Source: Adiantum capillus-veneris (lineage: Eukaryota > Streptophyta > Polypodiopsida > Polypodiales > Pteridaceae). Taken from it: 64,000 bases of DNA. The translations under genes and the position numbers were made by a program. Position 1 is the first letter of the stretch. Each line of letters starts with the position of its first letter. The notes beneath the pieces are model-generated. The model made no database searches and was not told the origin of the DNA. It worked only from the letters and a program-made list of their open reading frames with translations. Shown here piece by piece: positions 1 to 11,629 of this stretch. The stretch lies in the NCBI GenBank assembly GCA_014529385.2, contig CM043969.1:75624676-75688675 (forward strand), read 5' to 3'.

Positions 1-2
1 TA

Positions 3-248
3 CATGGGAAGATCTTCGCTGTCGATAAGTATAGCCGTGACCTACAAGAATCTTTTCAAAAGATTAAGGAGGCTTTATCCATCTCTTAACAAAGGAAATG
101 TTGGGTATGCAAGCCCAAGAGGTGTCAGTCCGTGGGTACAGGCCCTATAACATGCAGTCCAGTTTGCATGGCAAGCGTTCAAACTATATATGTAATAGAT
201 TCTCAAACAATAAGCATAGCATTATTTTTAACTTGCTTTGTCGAATCT

Positions 249-302
<54 letters not shown>

Positions 303-890
303 TCCTCTCCCTTCTACATTCTCTCGCTGCCATGGACTGCCCACGATGGCATCCTCCATAGGCCCCAAGCTCTACAGGAAAAAAGTTGTTCCTGACAAGC
401 ACAGAAAGGCTTTAATGTTTTAAAAAAATGATTGGGTCTTACTTAAGTTTTCCAAGGCTCGATTGAGGCAAACAACGGGCAAAAATCCTACGGGCCATCA
501 AAAGTATTATGCTAAACTAGCAAAAAGATATTATGGTCCCTTTCAAATCTTGAAGCCAATCAATCACATGGCTTATCAACTCAAGTTGCCCAATCATTGG
601 CTCATACATAAAGCTTTTCATGTGAGCCTACTCAAGCCTTACAAAGGAGAGCTACCAACAAACCCAATTATTGAAGACCCCTAAGAAATCGAAGATCAAG
701 AAGAGGTGCTACAACCCGAAGCTATCCTTCGACATGAGAACAAGGTACTATGACATAGTAAGATTATCGGACGGTATCTTTTTAAGTTCAAAAATTATCC
801 TTTTGAAGATACTATATGGATGCAAGTAATACAACTTAAGGATACTCTGAACCTTGTCAATGCTTACAATGCTACATTAGAGTAAGCAAA
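3..890 (+). pseudogene. Gypsy-1 (chromovirus) integrase C-terminal end with decayed chromodomain
   Basis: Frame 3 from the left edge reads a Ty3/gypsy integrase tail (KIFAVDKYSRDLQESFQKIK). It is broken by the insert at 99-376 and resumes in the same frame at 382 with DKHRKAL, then [14 protein letters not shown] and the typical [19 protein letters not shown] ... [11 protein letters not shown] block (about 425-650). From about 690 to 880 a chromodomain-like stretch can be read (LQPEAILRHENK, then YLFKFKNYPFEDTIWM) with an in-frame stop between the halves. Stops at 88-90, 421-423 and about 682-684 show it is dead. The family assignment is firm. The rest of the element lies off the left edge. 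Confidence 0.85.
99..376. mobile_element. 278-bp solo-LTR-like insertion with perfect TSD
   Basis: The segment begins TGTTGGGTATGCAAGCCC and ends CTCTACA, the TG...CA ends of an LTR. It is flanked by identical GGAAA (94-98 and 377-381). Removing it with one TSD copy restores the integrase reading frame exactly (codon ends at 98, next starts at 382). It carries a (CT)n tract at about 252-299. With no coding capacity it is either a solo LTR or a very small non-autonomous LTR unit; the parent family is not in the window. The first bases resemble the Copia-1 LTR start (TGTTGGG), but the rest differs. Confidence 0.75.
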
Positions 891-1237
891 TGTAAATGTT
901 TCTTTTAAATGATCAATGTTTTTGTCTTATAAGACTAATTCTCTTTTTACTGTGCACAAATTTAAGTAATATGCATACTTAGAATCATGTTTGTGATGAC
1001 GACGTCTCTCAAACCCCAAGTAGAATTTGTCGCTCTACTTTGGGAGTATGATATAGACTCAAGAGAAAACATGTTTGTGGAAGCTAAGTCTCCCAAGTCC
1101 CAAATGGATTAGTCATCAATCTTGGAATGATATCATAGGGTAAAAAGAGATCCTCTACCCGCTAAAAAACATAGATTAACCGCCAAGGCTTTATCTTCTT
1201 TACCTTGAGGACGACTATGGTTTCAAGAGAGAGATAA
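891..1237 (+). other. Gypsy-1 3' noncoding region with polypurine tract
   Basis: No ORF is seen. The stretch ends in a purine run CAAGAGAGAGATAA (1224-1237) directly before the TG of the LTR, the expected place for the plus-strand primer of reverse transcription. Confidence 0.6.
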
Positions 1238-2740
1238 TGTCATAAAATCTATTGTTTAACTAATCCAAATGATTTTCTCATATTGAATTTGATAACTTAA
1301 TGTGGGAGAATAAACGGGAACAAGAGTTAGAATATAGACATGTGCTTTTTCAGTACAGGAACAAAGACAATAGATCCAAATGGAGATGGTCTAACAAAGA
1401 GCAATGTCAGCTAATGGAGCTTAAAAGACCTTCGGGTTAGCTTCATTAAATACCTCCAAAGGTTAGTGTTAAAAGTCCTTAGATCAAAGACCTTAGAGTA
1501 TGTTAGACCTTAGACAAGCTAAGCTTGTGCTTGAGGTGCTTGAGCTGACTAAGGTTCTTGTCATGCTTGATAACTAAGGTACTTGAGCTTGAGGGGCTTC
1601 ATGAGACTAAGGTGCTTAAGAGATGAGGTGTTCCGAAGTCAACAACATCCCTACACAAGGGGGGATGAGCCCTAGAAGTAGGGGCATGAGAGAGAACACA
1701 CACACACTCTCTCTCAAGGCAAGCCAAAGACCTAAGAGGCAACAAGGACACATGTCAAGCACCTACACATGTTGCCCTCATGTAGTGCCTAAAGCCTATT
1801 GGTTGACCACTAAAGGGGTCCAATGAGAGTTTAGTTTATTTAATTAATTGTCTAAGCAATTCTCAAGTCCTCTCTCTCAAAGGGGAAAGACTGACACTTG
1901 TCCAAATGCTACCATGGTTTCTTGATATGTCTAATGCATGTGATTGGCTAGTCTACATGAGGTCCAATCAAGTTCAAGCTTGAACTATGAAGAGGGGTCA
2001 ATCCAAGCAAGGAAAGGGGTAGCTGGACCATATACTCTCTCTCTCTCTATCTCTCTCTCTCATTCATTCTTGCTTGGTAAAAGTGCAAGAACTTCATCTC
2101 CTTCTCCAAGCTTGAGAAATTGAGAGCCTACACCTAGCTATGGAATGCAAATCCAACCAAGAGCCATGCTTCAATGCTATGCTTTCCATCTTTCTTCATC
2201 TCCATTACGATGCTACTATGCTATGCTACACTCTATGAGTAATGGTATGAGAGGACACTACTTCTTTTTCATAAGTTACTTCTTTTTCCTCTTCCCTACC
2301 CTCATTCCTTGGTAGCCCTCGAAGGTGTTTGAGGTCTTGGGATTGAGGTCGAGAACAAGTTAATGTTTTCATTAGATTAAGTTACGGGCAGAATTGTGGT
2401 GCATGAAGCTCTCTATCTTCATTGCACCATCAAGGTCTCAAGGAACACAAAGTTTCTATTGTACCAAGTCTTTCTTTATGAGAGAAGCTATAATACAAAA
2501 TCCTTTTGGAGGAGGGACCGGCCTACTCCACATAAATCCGATCCTCAACCGTTGTAAAAGTCTCTAACTCTCTCTCTCTCTTGCAAAGTATTGTTCATCC
2601 CAAGTTAATTAAGTATAATGATTATGTTACTACCTCTAATTAAGTTCTCTCTCTATTTTCTCAAAGTATTCTCATAAAAATGTTCACTGCAATTCGCTAA
2701 ATTTCGATATTCTCAATGTTCATAATCCATTTCTGTTACG
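1238..2740 (+). repeat. Gypsy-1 3' LTR (about 1.5 kb)
   Basis: It starts TGTCATAAAATC right after the PPT and ends near TCCATTTCTGTTACG (terminal CA changed to CG). It aligns, with divergence, along its length to 48721-50297: both hold the block CTATGGAATGCAAATCCAAC (2139 and 49702), the phrase 'CATAAATCCG/GTAAATCCGG..TCCTCAAC' near the 3' end, and 'GCTTAAAAGACC' near the 5' end. The ORF at 1623-1826 inside it is chance. (CT)n tracts at 2034-2061 and about 2567-2580. Confidence 0.75.
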
Positions 2741-2766
2741 TTGATTCCAATCTGAGAATGGGTTGC

Positions 2767-4241
2767 TGAAACCGGCCTGTACTTTCAAAAAAGGCGGTAG
2801 ACTTTACTTCAAACCTTGATTTAGCTTTCACCCATTATTAGTCGTCTATTCTACCTGTACTTTCAAGACACAACAAAGGGGAGAGAGATACAGGCTGCTA
2901 GATTGCACCTATATGAGAAGACCGACACCAGATTGGCCCCTAACTTAGGCGCCCCTTTCGGTATTTATTTATTGTTTAAAAGAGGGAATAAACATTGTGG
3001 TTCTCTACAAGCTGCCCCGCACAAACTTGGCTGAATTTCAACTGTTCCGGCCCGATTTCGGCAGCATAACTGTACTAGGACCCTTCACAGTTAGTATTCC
3101 CACGCATTGAATGACCTTCCCGACGTATACGGGCACTTTGCAAAACCTGGCGAGAGTCTGTAGCACGCTGAATTCTCTGTTTTCAGCCCCGAAAATGCGC
3201 CAGATCACCTGTGCAGCGGTCCCCTCGCATCCCCGAACCTCCTAGGGGTATTGGGGACCGTTTAGGGCCAAAACCCTAAACCTGCAAAAATACACAGTAG
3301 TCTGTAATTTATTGTTTCGGGCTCCGTTTCACGTGCCTGTCGCATCCATAGCAAGTCCTCGAGCTCCCGCACCTGTAGGGCTACTTGCCCTTCGAATCGG
3401 ACGAGATTTTTGGTGTGAAACCTCTCCGAATTCACATGTACCTGCGGGGGATTAGCCGCTAGCTAATCCAGTACATGTGCAAGAGGCTCTTGCCTCGGCA
3501 ATCGAGCATGAACCCACACACTACATTGGTCAATTGAAAAGCCCGCTAGAGGGGCATAACATACTGCCATAGAGGAGAGAGAGAGGGCAGTGCGTAGCGT
3601 GCAGGGCATCACTCCTGGCAATGCACTGTACATAGGAGGGAAAGCAAGCACTCCATAGCTATTAACCTGTGAGAGGAAACTTGGAAATGAGCTCACAGCT
3701 GAAAATCATGTTTTTGCTTTCTCTATAAGTAGTAAACTCGCCTCAGAGTGCCAAGTGTCACTCATTTGTGCATTTTTCCGCTTTAGACTCTCGGGTCTAA
3801 AAATATCTCACCTGCAGCCTCTGTTGACTTGGCCACAGAGTAACAAAATGATCCCCATGTCAAACTGCACGTAATGACGCGAAGACATTTTCAGGTCCCA
3901 AAATAGCAGTTCCCTAAATTTTAGGAGATGCTGCCATTGTATCTTTCTAGGTCATCTGACCCCCTTTGTACACTGCAGCCACACCCATAACTGAAATGTA
4001 GCCTCTGTAGCAAAGGATTCCACTTTGGCTAGTCAATGACCCCAGTTTGGCTAACCATAGTCCTTGTCCAACCTTAGTGCTCTCTTGCCCTTAAGCCTGG
4101 ACTCCCTCTGGACAGTTCCACACTAGCTATGCAATGCAGGGCAATTAGATTTCCCGAGGGGTGTTTCCAAAAAGTGAAAGTAAATAAATAATAAGAAAGA
4201 AATCAACAAAAAGGATAGATAGTAGTCACACGTTGGTGACA
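2767..4241 (-). repeat. Gypsy-2 3' LTR, 1475 bp
   Basis: Ends are TGAAACCGGCCTGTAC (2767, + strand) and GTTGGTGACA (to 4241). Positions 2767-3134 match the 5' LTR copies at 9979-10260/16187-16272 and 17302-17669. It contains the empty target of Copia-1 (CAACTGTTCCGGCC at about 3040-3053). The ORF at 3463-3696 has no recognisable product. Confidence 0.8.
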
Positions 4242-4814
4242 TACCTCCCTCTTGAAATCTCAAACGTCCTCGTTTGCATCTATGTCGTACATGCTCACGG
4301 TCAACACTGATGTATTCAACACCTGTCGACACATGTACGACACATACATGCTCATTGTCAACCCTGGTGTATTCAACACCTCGTCAACACATGTATTGCC
4401 TGCATGTGAACCCTGTCCCAATGACATAGTGGTAGCTTCGCACTCTGCCATTGCTTTGAGTCACTAACTTTCCAATGACAAAATGGTAGCTACACATTTT
4501 GCCACTGTCTTATAGTACACGTTGGGCCCAATAACACTTTCGAGCATACCCAAACCGACAGTTTAAGAATGCAGTTACACATGTACCCTTTAATAGAAAC
4601 AATTACTGTATCCTTGACAAACTGACAAGAAATACTCACTTTTATAGCACTAACCAAACTTTTGGACATTTCATAAGAGCAATTGCCAAACTGACAATCT
4701 AAACAGCTCTAACATTCATGTAACATGTACTTGATTTGAGCTCACTTTAAATACCATGTACATCATTTGTTTCAAAAGCCATTGTCACACTGACAATCCA
4801 TGTATCTTTGAAAC
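4242..4814 (-). other. Gypsy-2 3' untranslated region and PPT
   Basis: The minus strand reads CAAGAGGGAGGTA (4254-4242) immediately before the LTR: a good polypurine tract. The rest up to the integrase stop is noncoding. It holds short imperfect direct repeats around 4285-4400 ('TGCTCACGGTCAACACTGATGTATTCAACACC' type) that occur twice. Confidence 0.65.
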
Positions 4815-6209
4815 TCAAGGGGTGAAGGTAGGTTGCAAATCGAAGGCTTCGAGGTAAAGTGATAACACAGTTGGTGACTCTGCAAGTTCACCTTCTTCCA
4901 TCCACTTCGCATCCATTGGTGGATAGTTTCTGAACTTTACCAAGTAACACCTGGCAACCTTGCCTTTCACTTTTCTTTCTTTATGTGCCAAAATCTGTTC
5001 CGGGACCAAGATCTCGTCAAGTTCCTCAACTTCCGGCTGATCTTCAGCTGGCATATCTTCTGGCACATCACCCACATAGGGTCTGAGAAGACTCACATGC
5101 AACGCATTGTGAATCTTCCAACTGTCAGGCAATTTCAGCCTATATGCAACATCACTAATTATGTCGCACACTTGAAAAGGCCAATAGTAACGCATGCTGA
5201 GCTTTGGAAACAGTCTTTCCTTGCCCTTCATCTTCTTTAACCTTGCCTTTTCAAAGCGTAAAAGCACCCAATCACCAAGTGAATATACCACTTCACGACG
5301 GTGACGATAAGCTGCTTTCTTTTGCTTTGCCTGAGTCTTTTCCAAGGCCACTTTGACCTTCTTGTACATTTCATCCATGTCCTGAACATACTTATCTGCT
5401 TCAAATATCTTGTTCTTTGTATGCAGTATGGGAGGAACTTTCTTGCCACCTTCAACTATCTCAAAAGATGCCTTGCCAGTTGATGAATGCACTGTATTAT
5501 TGTATGCATACTCCACCAATGGCAAATACTGCTCCCACTTTCCTTTATGCTCTGACACATAGCACTTCAGCAGATCTAGGATAGTAGAATTTGCCTCTTT
5601 TGACTGACCATCTGTTTGAGGATGAAATGACGAAGAGAATTTGGGCGTTGTGCCCATATTCTCAAACAAGACTCTCCAGAACAAACTTGTAATGCATGGA
5701 TCACGGTCGCTAACAATCGACTGTGGCATGCCATGATACTTGAAAATATTGCTCATAAACAAGCGTGCCATCTGATCTGGCTTTATCTTCTTCCTGACAG
5801 GAATAAAATGAGCCTGCTTGCTGAATCTGCAAATGATGGTCCAAATACCATCATTTCCTGTCTGCGTTCTCGGAAGATCAAAGATAAAATCCATAGCAAT
5901 ACTTTCCCATGGTTTATCTGGAATAGGTAGTGGTTGCAATAACCCTGGTGCCTTTTGCTTGTCAAACTTGACCTTTTGGCAAATTAGGCATTCTCGCACA
6001 AAGGCATCCACATCTCTTCTCAATGTAGGCCAATAGAAGAATGTCTCAACCGCTTTAACTGTAGCATCGATACCACGATGCCCTGCATACGGTGGGACAT
6101 GACTCTCTTCCATAACTTTGCGTCGCAATGGCTTTGTGACACACAATCTGCCATGCATCATCATGAACCCGTCTTTAAGAAGATAGTGTTCATGACGTTG
6201 TCCATCCAT
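4815..6209 (-). pseudogene. Gypsy-2 integrase plus chromodomain
   Basis: 464-residue open segment. The N-terminal H2C2 zinc module reads HVPPYAGHRG ... CLICQKVK. The catalytic core shows AMDFIFDLP, SDRDPCITSLFW and DGQSKEAN, giving D-D-E. The DWVLLRFEKARL and YRLKLPDSWKIHNALHVSLL blocks follow. The last ~60 residues form a chromodomain (LAHKERKVKGKVARCYLVKF, then WMEEGEL), which in chromoviruses directs insertion into chromatin. It is in a different frame from the RT upstream, so at least one frameshift lies in 6210-6411. Confidence 0.9.
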
Positions 6210-6411
6210 TAGTTGCTCGAAGACCCTTGCAAAATCTTCATCATTTGCATACTATTCTCTCATATCATTAAGTTCATGATGATAAGGAATTGACACAACT
6301 GAAATTTGTGGCTTCCTTGACAAGGCATCAACCACACCATTCTTCTTGCCTTCCACATGCACAATCTGAAAATGGAACATGGACAAGATATTTGCCCATC
6401 GCATATGCTTC

Positions 6412-7560
6412 TCAGATATTTGTCTGTGTCAAGAAGTATCGCAAGGTCTGATGGTCCGTTTGGACAACAAAGTCTGCACCTAGCAGGTAGTGTTTCCAAC
6501 TTAAGAGCGCATGAATCACAGCCAGTAACTCTTTCTCATAGACCTGCATGGTCATCTCTGGCCCTTGCAAGATTCTACTCTCATAGGCTACTACCCTGCC
6601 ATCTTGCATTAGCACTGCACCAATGCTACTACCACAGGCGTCACACTGGACCACAAATGACTTCCTAAGATCTGGCAACACAATGACTGGATCTGAAGTC
6701 ATCTTCTCCTTTAAGAGATTAAAAGCTGAAATCTCTTTTTGTGTCCATCTAAAGGTGACTGCCTTCTTTTGAAGAGCATGTAAAGGTGAATCAATCTCAA
6801 CAAAATTTCGGATAAACCTTCTGTAATAGGAGCGTAGTCCCAAGAAACTTCAGACATCGTGCACCGTCTTCAAATCTGGCCATGACTTGATCGCTTCAAC
6901 TTTAGCAGGATCCATTCTGACACCATCCTTTGAGACAATGTGTCCGAGAAAATGAATCTCTTCCAGAAAAATTTCACTTTTCTTTGCATTGATGAGCAAC
7001 CTATGACTGCGTAGCTCTTTGAACACAATGGCCAAGTGATGCCTATGCTCCTCTTCATTCTTTGAGTAGACTATCATGTCATCAAAGAATGTACCAACAA
7101 ACTGCTGGTGTGGACGGAAAATTCTGTCCATCATCCTATTGAACGTAGCAGGAGCATTTGTGAGACCAAAGGGCATCACTAAAAATTCGTAAAGGCCAAA
7201 TGTTGTTCTAAAAGCAGTCTTGTGCACATCCTCTGATCTAATGCGAATCTGATGGTACCCACTCTTTAGATCTATCCTGCTAAACATAGTTGCTCCTTCT
7301 AATTTGTCCAGAATGTCACCAATTCTAGGTATAAGGAACCTATTCTTGATGGTATTCTTGTTCAATGCAAGGTAGTCGATGCACATACGCCATGAGCCAT
7401 CCTTTTTCTGCACCAACAAAACTGGAGAATAGAATGGAGATGAACTGGGCTGAATCAACCCCTTTTCTAACAGCTCCTGTACTTGGCCCATTATCTCTTT
7501 CTGTTGAGCCGCACTAACCCTATACGCAGGCTTATTTGGTGGGCAACTGCTTGACACCAA
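6412..7560 (-). pseudogene. Gypsy-2 reverse transcriptase and RNase H
   Basis: The RT part (7560-6850) has the motifs LVQKKDGSWRMCIDYLALNK, FSRIDLKSGYHQIRI, FRTTFGLYEFLVMPFGLTNA and the catalytic FFDD. RNase H (6843-6412) shows VVQCDACGSSIGAVL and YEKELLAVIHAL ... TDHQTL. The two are in one frame, separated only by a TGA at about 6847-6849 within DV*SFLGLRSYYRRF, where chromoviruses have an Arg (a CGA-to-TGA change). Another in-frame stop lies upstream at about 7633. Confidence 0.9.
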
Positions 7561-7632
7561 ATCTATCGCATGGTCCTCGGGTCTCTCTGGCGATAATTGA
7601 GACGGTAATGAATCGGAAAAACAGTCACTATA

Positions 7633-9872
7633 CTATTGTAAAAACTTTGACCTTTCTTTATCTAGCATAGATAAATTTGATTCATCACAATCTGACACTT
7701 CATGTGCAAAAACCAAGTACGCAGAAAGATGCTTTTTCATTACAGAAGTAATAGCAGAAGCTGATACAGTGGGAATAGACTCCCCTTTAAGCTTTACATC
7801 CAGAATGTGAGTCTTTCCCCTGCTCTGTACAGTGATATTTTTATTGTAGGTATCCATGATTCCCTGTACACGAAATAACCAAGGAATACCTAACAACACA
7901 TCACATCCGTCCAGTGGCATGATGTAAAATTCTTCAGCATCTACATAGGACTGGATATGTAGGCGCAACTTTCCAATGATGGGTGTCACAGCCTCTGTAT
8001 GGCCAGACATGCCAAACCTACCTCTGTTGTATACTCCATCTCTTCAGGTCTAATTTCCAACTTTGAAGCCAATTCTAAGGAAATAAAGTTGGCTTTGGCA
8101 CCTGGATCAAAGAAGATAAGCACTGTTTGATCCCTGACCTTTCCCCATGCTCTGCAAAGCTCACTTGCATCTGAATTTGGCTTGTCGCCCACCATATCTG
8201 GCACTAGACCAGCCATGGGCTTCTTTCCTTTCTTGTCCTCCTTGTCTTCAGAATCAGCTGGACTTTTCTTTGTAGGACAATTGTAAGCAATGTGGCCAAG
8301 CTGCTCACAGATGAAGCATTTGTTCTCTGACCTCAGGACCTTCTTTTGCTCTTTCGACTTGCGAGGAAAACGTCTTTTCCATTTCTTCGCTGGTCTCTTT
8401 TCTGATTCAGCCATAGCTTTGTCTTTCACTGTGTTGGCTGGCTCCTGAGTCACTTTAGAAACCTCCTTGAGAACATACTTCTTCGCTAATTTTTTCTTGG
8501 CTGATCCTTCCTTGACGCCAGTATTAAACTCACAATCTTCTCCCTTGAGCAAACCATTGCCAGTGTTTGCTACCTCGATGAGCTGTGTCAAAGTAGTGAC
8601 TTTGGTCTTCGTGCAGTACTTTCTCAATCCTTTGGGAAGGCCACAACAGTATTTTTCAATCTGTTCTGTCAATGGCACAAACCTATAGGAAGTTACTGGA
8701 AGTAGAGCTTTCCAAAACTTCCGATTGTAGTCATCGAGATTCTTGTAAGTGGCAGCATTAAGCTGGTGCCATTCTGTCATGACATCTGCTTCAGTGTCAT
8801 CAGATAACCATGCTACTGCAAAAATCTGCTTGAAGTAAATCCATGTGGACGGAGCTTACCCTTGAAGCAATAAAGTTGTCCACCATTGTTCCGCATTCCC
8901 TGTCAAGAAAGTGGCTGCCTTGCGGCCCTTTGAAGCCTCTGTAAAGTTTCCCCCGGCATAGGCCTTGTCAAACTGTTGGAGGAATGAGAGAGCCTTCTTC
9001 CTGTCATCAAACCCTGTAAAGGTCGTGAAAGTCACACCTTTGCCACCTTCTTTGTACGGAGTTGGCCTCTCCAGCAGCGTCAAATTGTCATATGGAAGTG
9101 ACTGAAACATGGGAACACTGTTAGGGTTCATCTGTGTTCCCTGACCGCAATTAAGTTGACCTGGAAATACCATATTTGGTTGCTGATTTGTAATTTCAGC
9201 CATACCAAAATTTGCCTGTGGCATCCCAAATTGGCCCTGAGTGCTTTGAAACCCTAGTAGCATGCCCGTGACACCATACATGGGGTCAGGCATCATCGTT
9301 TAAGCACCCCCGAACACTGTTCCTGGCGTGTAAAACTGATTTCCAGGTGCATGACCAGCCATGCTCTGGAATACTCCACCTCCAAAATAGCTAGGGTGTA
9401 CTGAAGGTGGTGGGAAGACTTGTTGCATAGCCTGTAGGTTGCTTCCCTGCCCATTAGAACCAGCTATAGGCTGCTGAAAGGTGGCGGGCTGAACTGATAC
9501 AGCTTGAAAGACTGGTATCTCAGCCACCTGTTCTTGTACCTTAGGCACAGGTTGTGGAGACTGCATGTTCTCTGTCAAGTGTACAGATGTTTCCATTGAC
9601 TGTGCAGTATGAATCACTTGTGCTTGAGCCTTAATAGGCTTTTGAATATGATCCAGTGACCCAACTTGCTGAGACGGAAGAGGAGGTTGCAGAAAGGCTA
9701 AAAACCTCGGGTTCTACATTACTTGTGTAAACATAGCCACAGCAGTAGCCAACTGGGTCCTGAATATATCATAATCCGTCTGTGGTGGTCTTGAAGACTC
9801 ACCCACTTCATGTGTCTGTTGACCCTGTGAAGAGGAAATCTCTTCAGTCACATCATCTAGTCTGTCAGCCAT
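7633..9872 (-). pseudogene. Gypsy-2 gag and protease
   Basis: Gag likely starts at the Met at 9872 (MADRLDDVTEEISSSQ), followed by a Q/P-rich region with stops at about 9714, 9300 and 8856. Then comes the gag core (FDDRKKALSFLQQFDKAYAG; LPKGLRKYCTKTKVTTLTQLIE). A CCHC zinc knuckle CFICEQLGHIAYNC lies near 8290-8330. The retropepsin motif appears as FFDPGAKANFIS (DPGA where DSGA or DTGA is usual). After a frameshift near 8000 it goes on with MPLDGCDVLLGIPWL. Its 5' half is re-copied at 16767-17301. Confidence 0.85.
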
Positions 9873-9963
9873 AATTGCAATTCTCTGTGTCTGGTCTATG
9901 ATCCCTGTGTCTTCAAGCCTAACCTGACCAAGGCTCACTTCTATGGGAAAAAGTGATTTAATC

Positions 9964-9978
9964 CCGAGGATGGAACCA
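9964..9978 (-). promoter_or_regulatory. Gypsy-2 putative primer-binding site
   Basis: On the minus strand the LTR ends ...GTTTCA at 9979 and is followed directly by TGGTTCCATCCTCGG, the TGG start expected of a tRNA primer site. I cannot name the tRNA. Confidence 0.45.
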
Positions 9979-10260
9979 TGAAACTGGCCTGTACTTTCAA
10001 AAAGGGCGGTAGACTTTACTTCAAACCTTGATTTAGATTTCACCCATTATTAGTCGTCAATTCTACCTGTACTTTCAAGACACAGCAAAGGGGAGAGGGA
10101 TACAGGCTGCTAGATTGCACCTTTATGAGAAGACCGACACCAGATTGGCCCCTAACTTAGGCGCCCCTTTTGGTATTTATTTATTGTTTAAAAGAGGGAA
10201 TAAACGTTGTGGTTCCCTACAAGCTGTCCCGCACAAACTTTGCTGAATTTCAACTGTTCC
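9979..10260 (-). repeat. Gypsy-2 5' LTR, part left of the Copia-1 insertion
   Basis: Nearly identical to 2767-3048 of the 3' LTR. It is interrupted at GTTCC (10256-10260) and continues at 16187-16272 up to ACGGGC, where homology to the 3' LTR stops. Its U3 promoter half is missing. Confidence 0.8.
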
Positions 10261-10451
10261 TGTTGGGTTAAAGGCCCGTGTGCCCGGCTGCCCGTTGTTC
10301 AGCCGCCCATGTACAGCCATTCATTTGCTCATTCATAATAACTATACTCATAACACTACATATTGTAGTGTGAGTATCGCCCCGCCACACACTGTGTCTA
10401 TCTCCTTCTTCGTGCTGGCTCTCTGTGTGTGTGTGCTCTCCGATCCCAACA
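10261..10451 (+). repeat. Copia-1 5' LTR, 191 bp
   Basis: Starts TGTTGGGTTAAAGGCCC and ends CGATCCCAACA. Matches 15651-15826, 15991-16181 and 18252-18443. Contains an AACACTACATATTGTAGTGT palindrome-like stretch near 10350 and a (TG)n run near its end. The ORF at 10280-10861 spanning LTR and leader is not a gene. Confidence 0.92.
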
Positions 10452-10453
10452 AG

Positions 10454-10465
10454 TGGTATCAGAGC
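10454..10465 (+). promoter_or_regulatory. Copia-1 primer-binding site (initiator tRNA-Met)
   Basis: TGGTATCAGAGC, the standard plant copia site complementary to the initiator tRNA-Met 3' end, two bases after the LTR. Confidence 0.92.
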
Positions 10466-11629
10466 TTGGTAGTGAGAGCATTGAGAGCTTCATTATCATT
10501 GTTGAGTGTGTTGAAAATTGTTGCTGTTTCATTGCCGTTTTTCGGTTTCGCGCACGCGCGCATTTCTAAAGAGCAGAAGGTTTTTCTGAGCTTGGCATTG
10601 GAAGGTTCAGCACTCCGCGAGTATTTTCACCGGGCGTCCTGGAGTTTAACCCCCCTTTCGGAGCCATTCGTGCCATCAGAAATCCCATCCGAGCTACAGA
10701 CTAGGAGCTGCGTTTTTCAGCTCTCTTTGGTAGTTTTCTGCTACCAGAGCTTCCATAGCCATTACAGGTGCCATTGTTGTAGTGTCTTCCACTTACGTGA
10801 GCCCACATCTAATTTGAGAGTGTGTAGCCTCTTTTTGGAGTGGCCTCATACACACAGATAGAGTGGGAGTTTGGCGACATTGTCTTCTTCGACTACAGGT
10901 ACAGGTACAGGTGCAGGTACAGGTACAGGTACGGGTACAGGTTACAGGGAGCTTTGGATACAGGTTTCTTCTGTGGTTACAAAACATGTATTTTGACTGT
11001 GGTACAGCCATGTATATGGTTGTGGTTTGAGTGGGAGATTCTACTCTTCTGGGCAGTGTGTTTATGCGTGTTCTTGAGCTACAGGTTGACATCATCTATG
11101 TATGTTGATGGATGTGGATATGGCAGTTTGACAGACACTCTTTATGCATGATATTGTGGAGATTTGGTTCACTTATACATAGAGCGGGTTTGCTCTTGCT
11201 TGCAGTGTTGCGGTTTGAGTACGGACAGGTACTTGGTTGACAGTAGAGATTGGACTTCGTTGAGCTTGTGCATTGGTTATATGCTCACTTGGATCCATTT
11301 ATGCTCACGGATTTGTGTAAGCTTGGTCAGCTTATGTCTCTATTGTGGTTATTCAGACATGGAGTATGTTTATGCCTCTATGACAGCTCATTGTTGATGC
11401 ATTTTGTGGCACAGTTTGCCTAGGCCGGTTGAGTTACAGGTGTCATGGGTTTATGCATTTGTTTGTGGATTTCTACGTACGTTTTTTTTTAAATCATATT
11501 ATGGGCTGATTTATACTCTATGCGTTTGCTCTTTGATTGAGCAGCAGGTGTTGTCAGATTTGCAACACTACTTTGTTGTGGTAGTTTGTTGGTTGGTTAC
11601 AGGTTTTTCATTGTTGCATTCTTGTTGTA
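10466..11629 (+). other. Copia-1 5' leader with TACAGG hexamer array
   Basis: Noncoding leader of about 1.16 kb. Its first ~450 bp is recognisably related to the Copia-2 leader (40854-41260), for example GGAGCCATTCG near 10659 and 40989, and GTGTGTAGCCTCTTT near 10818 and 41149. Positions about 10896-10948 hold nine or so TACAGG-like hexamers. The short ORFs (10840-11640) overlap in different frames and have no recognisable domain. Confidence 0.7.

Noticed and set aside
3463-4467. ORFs of 60-77 codons in the Gypsy-2 LTR and 3' UTR.
   Set aside because: On both strands, overlapping, no domain, inside noncoding element parts.
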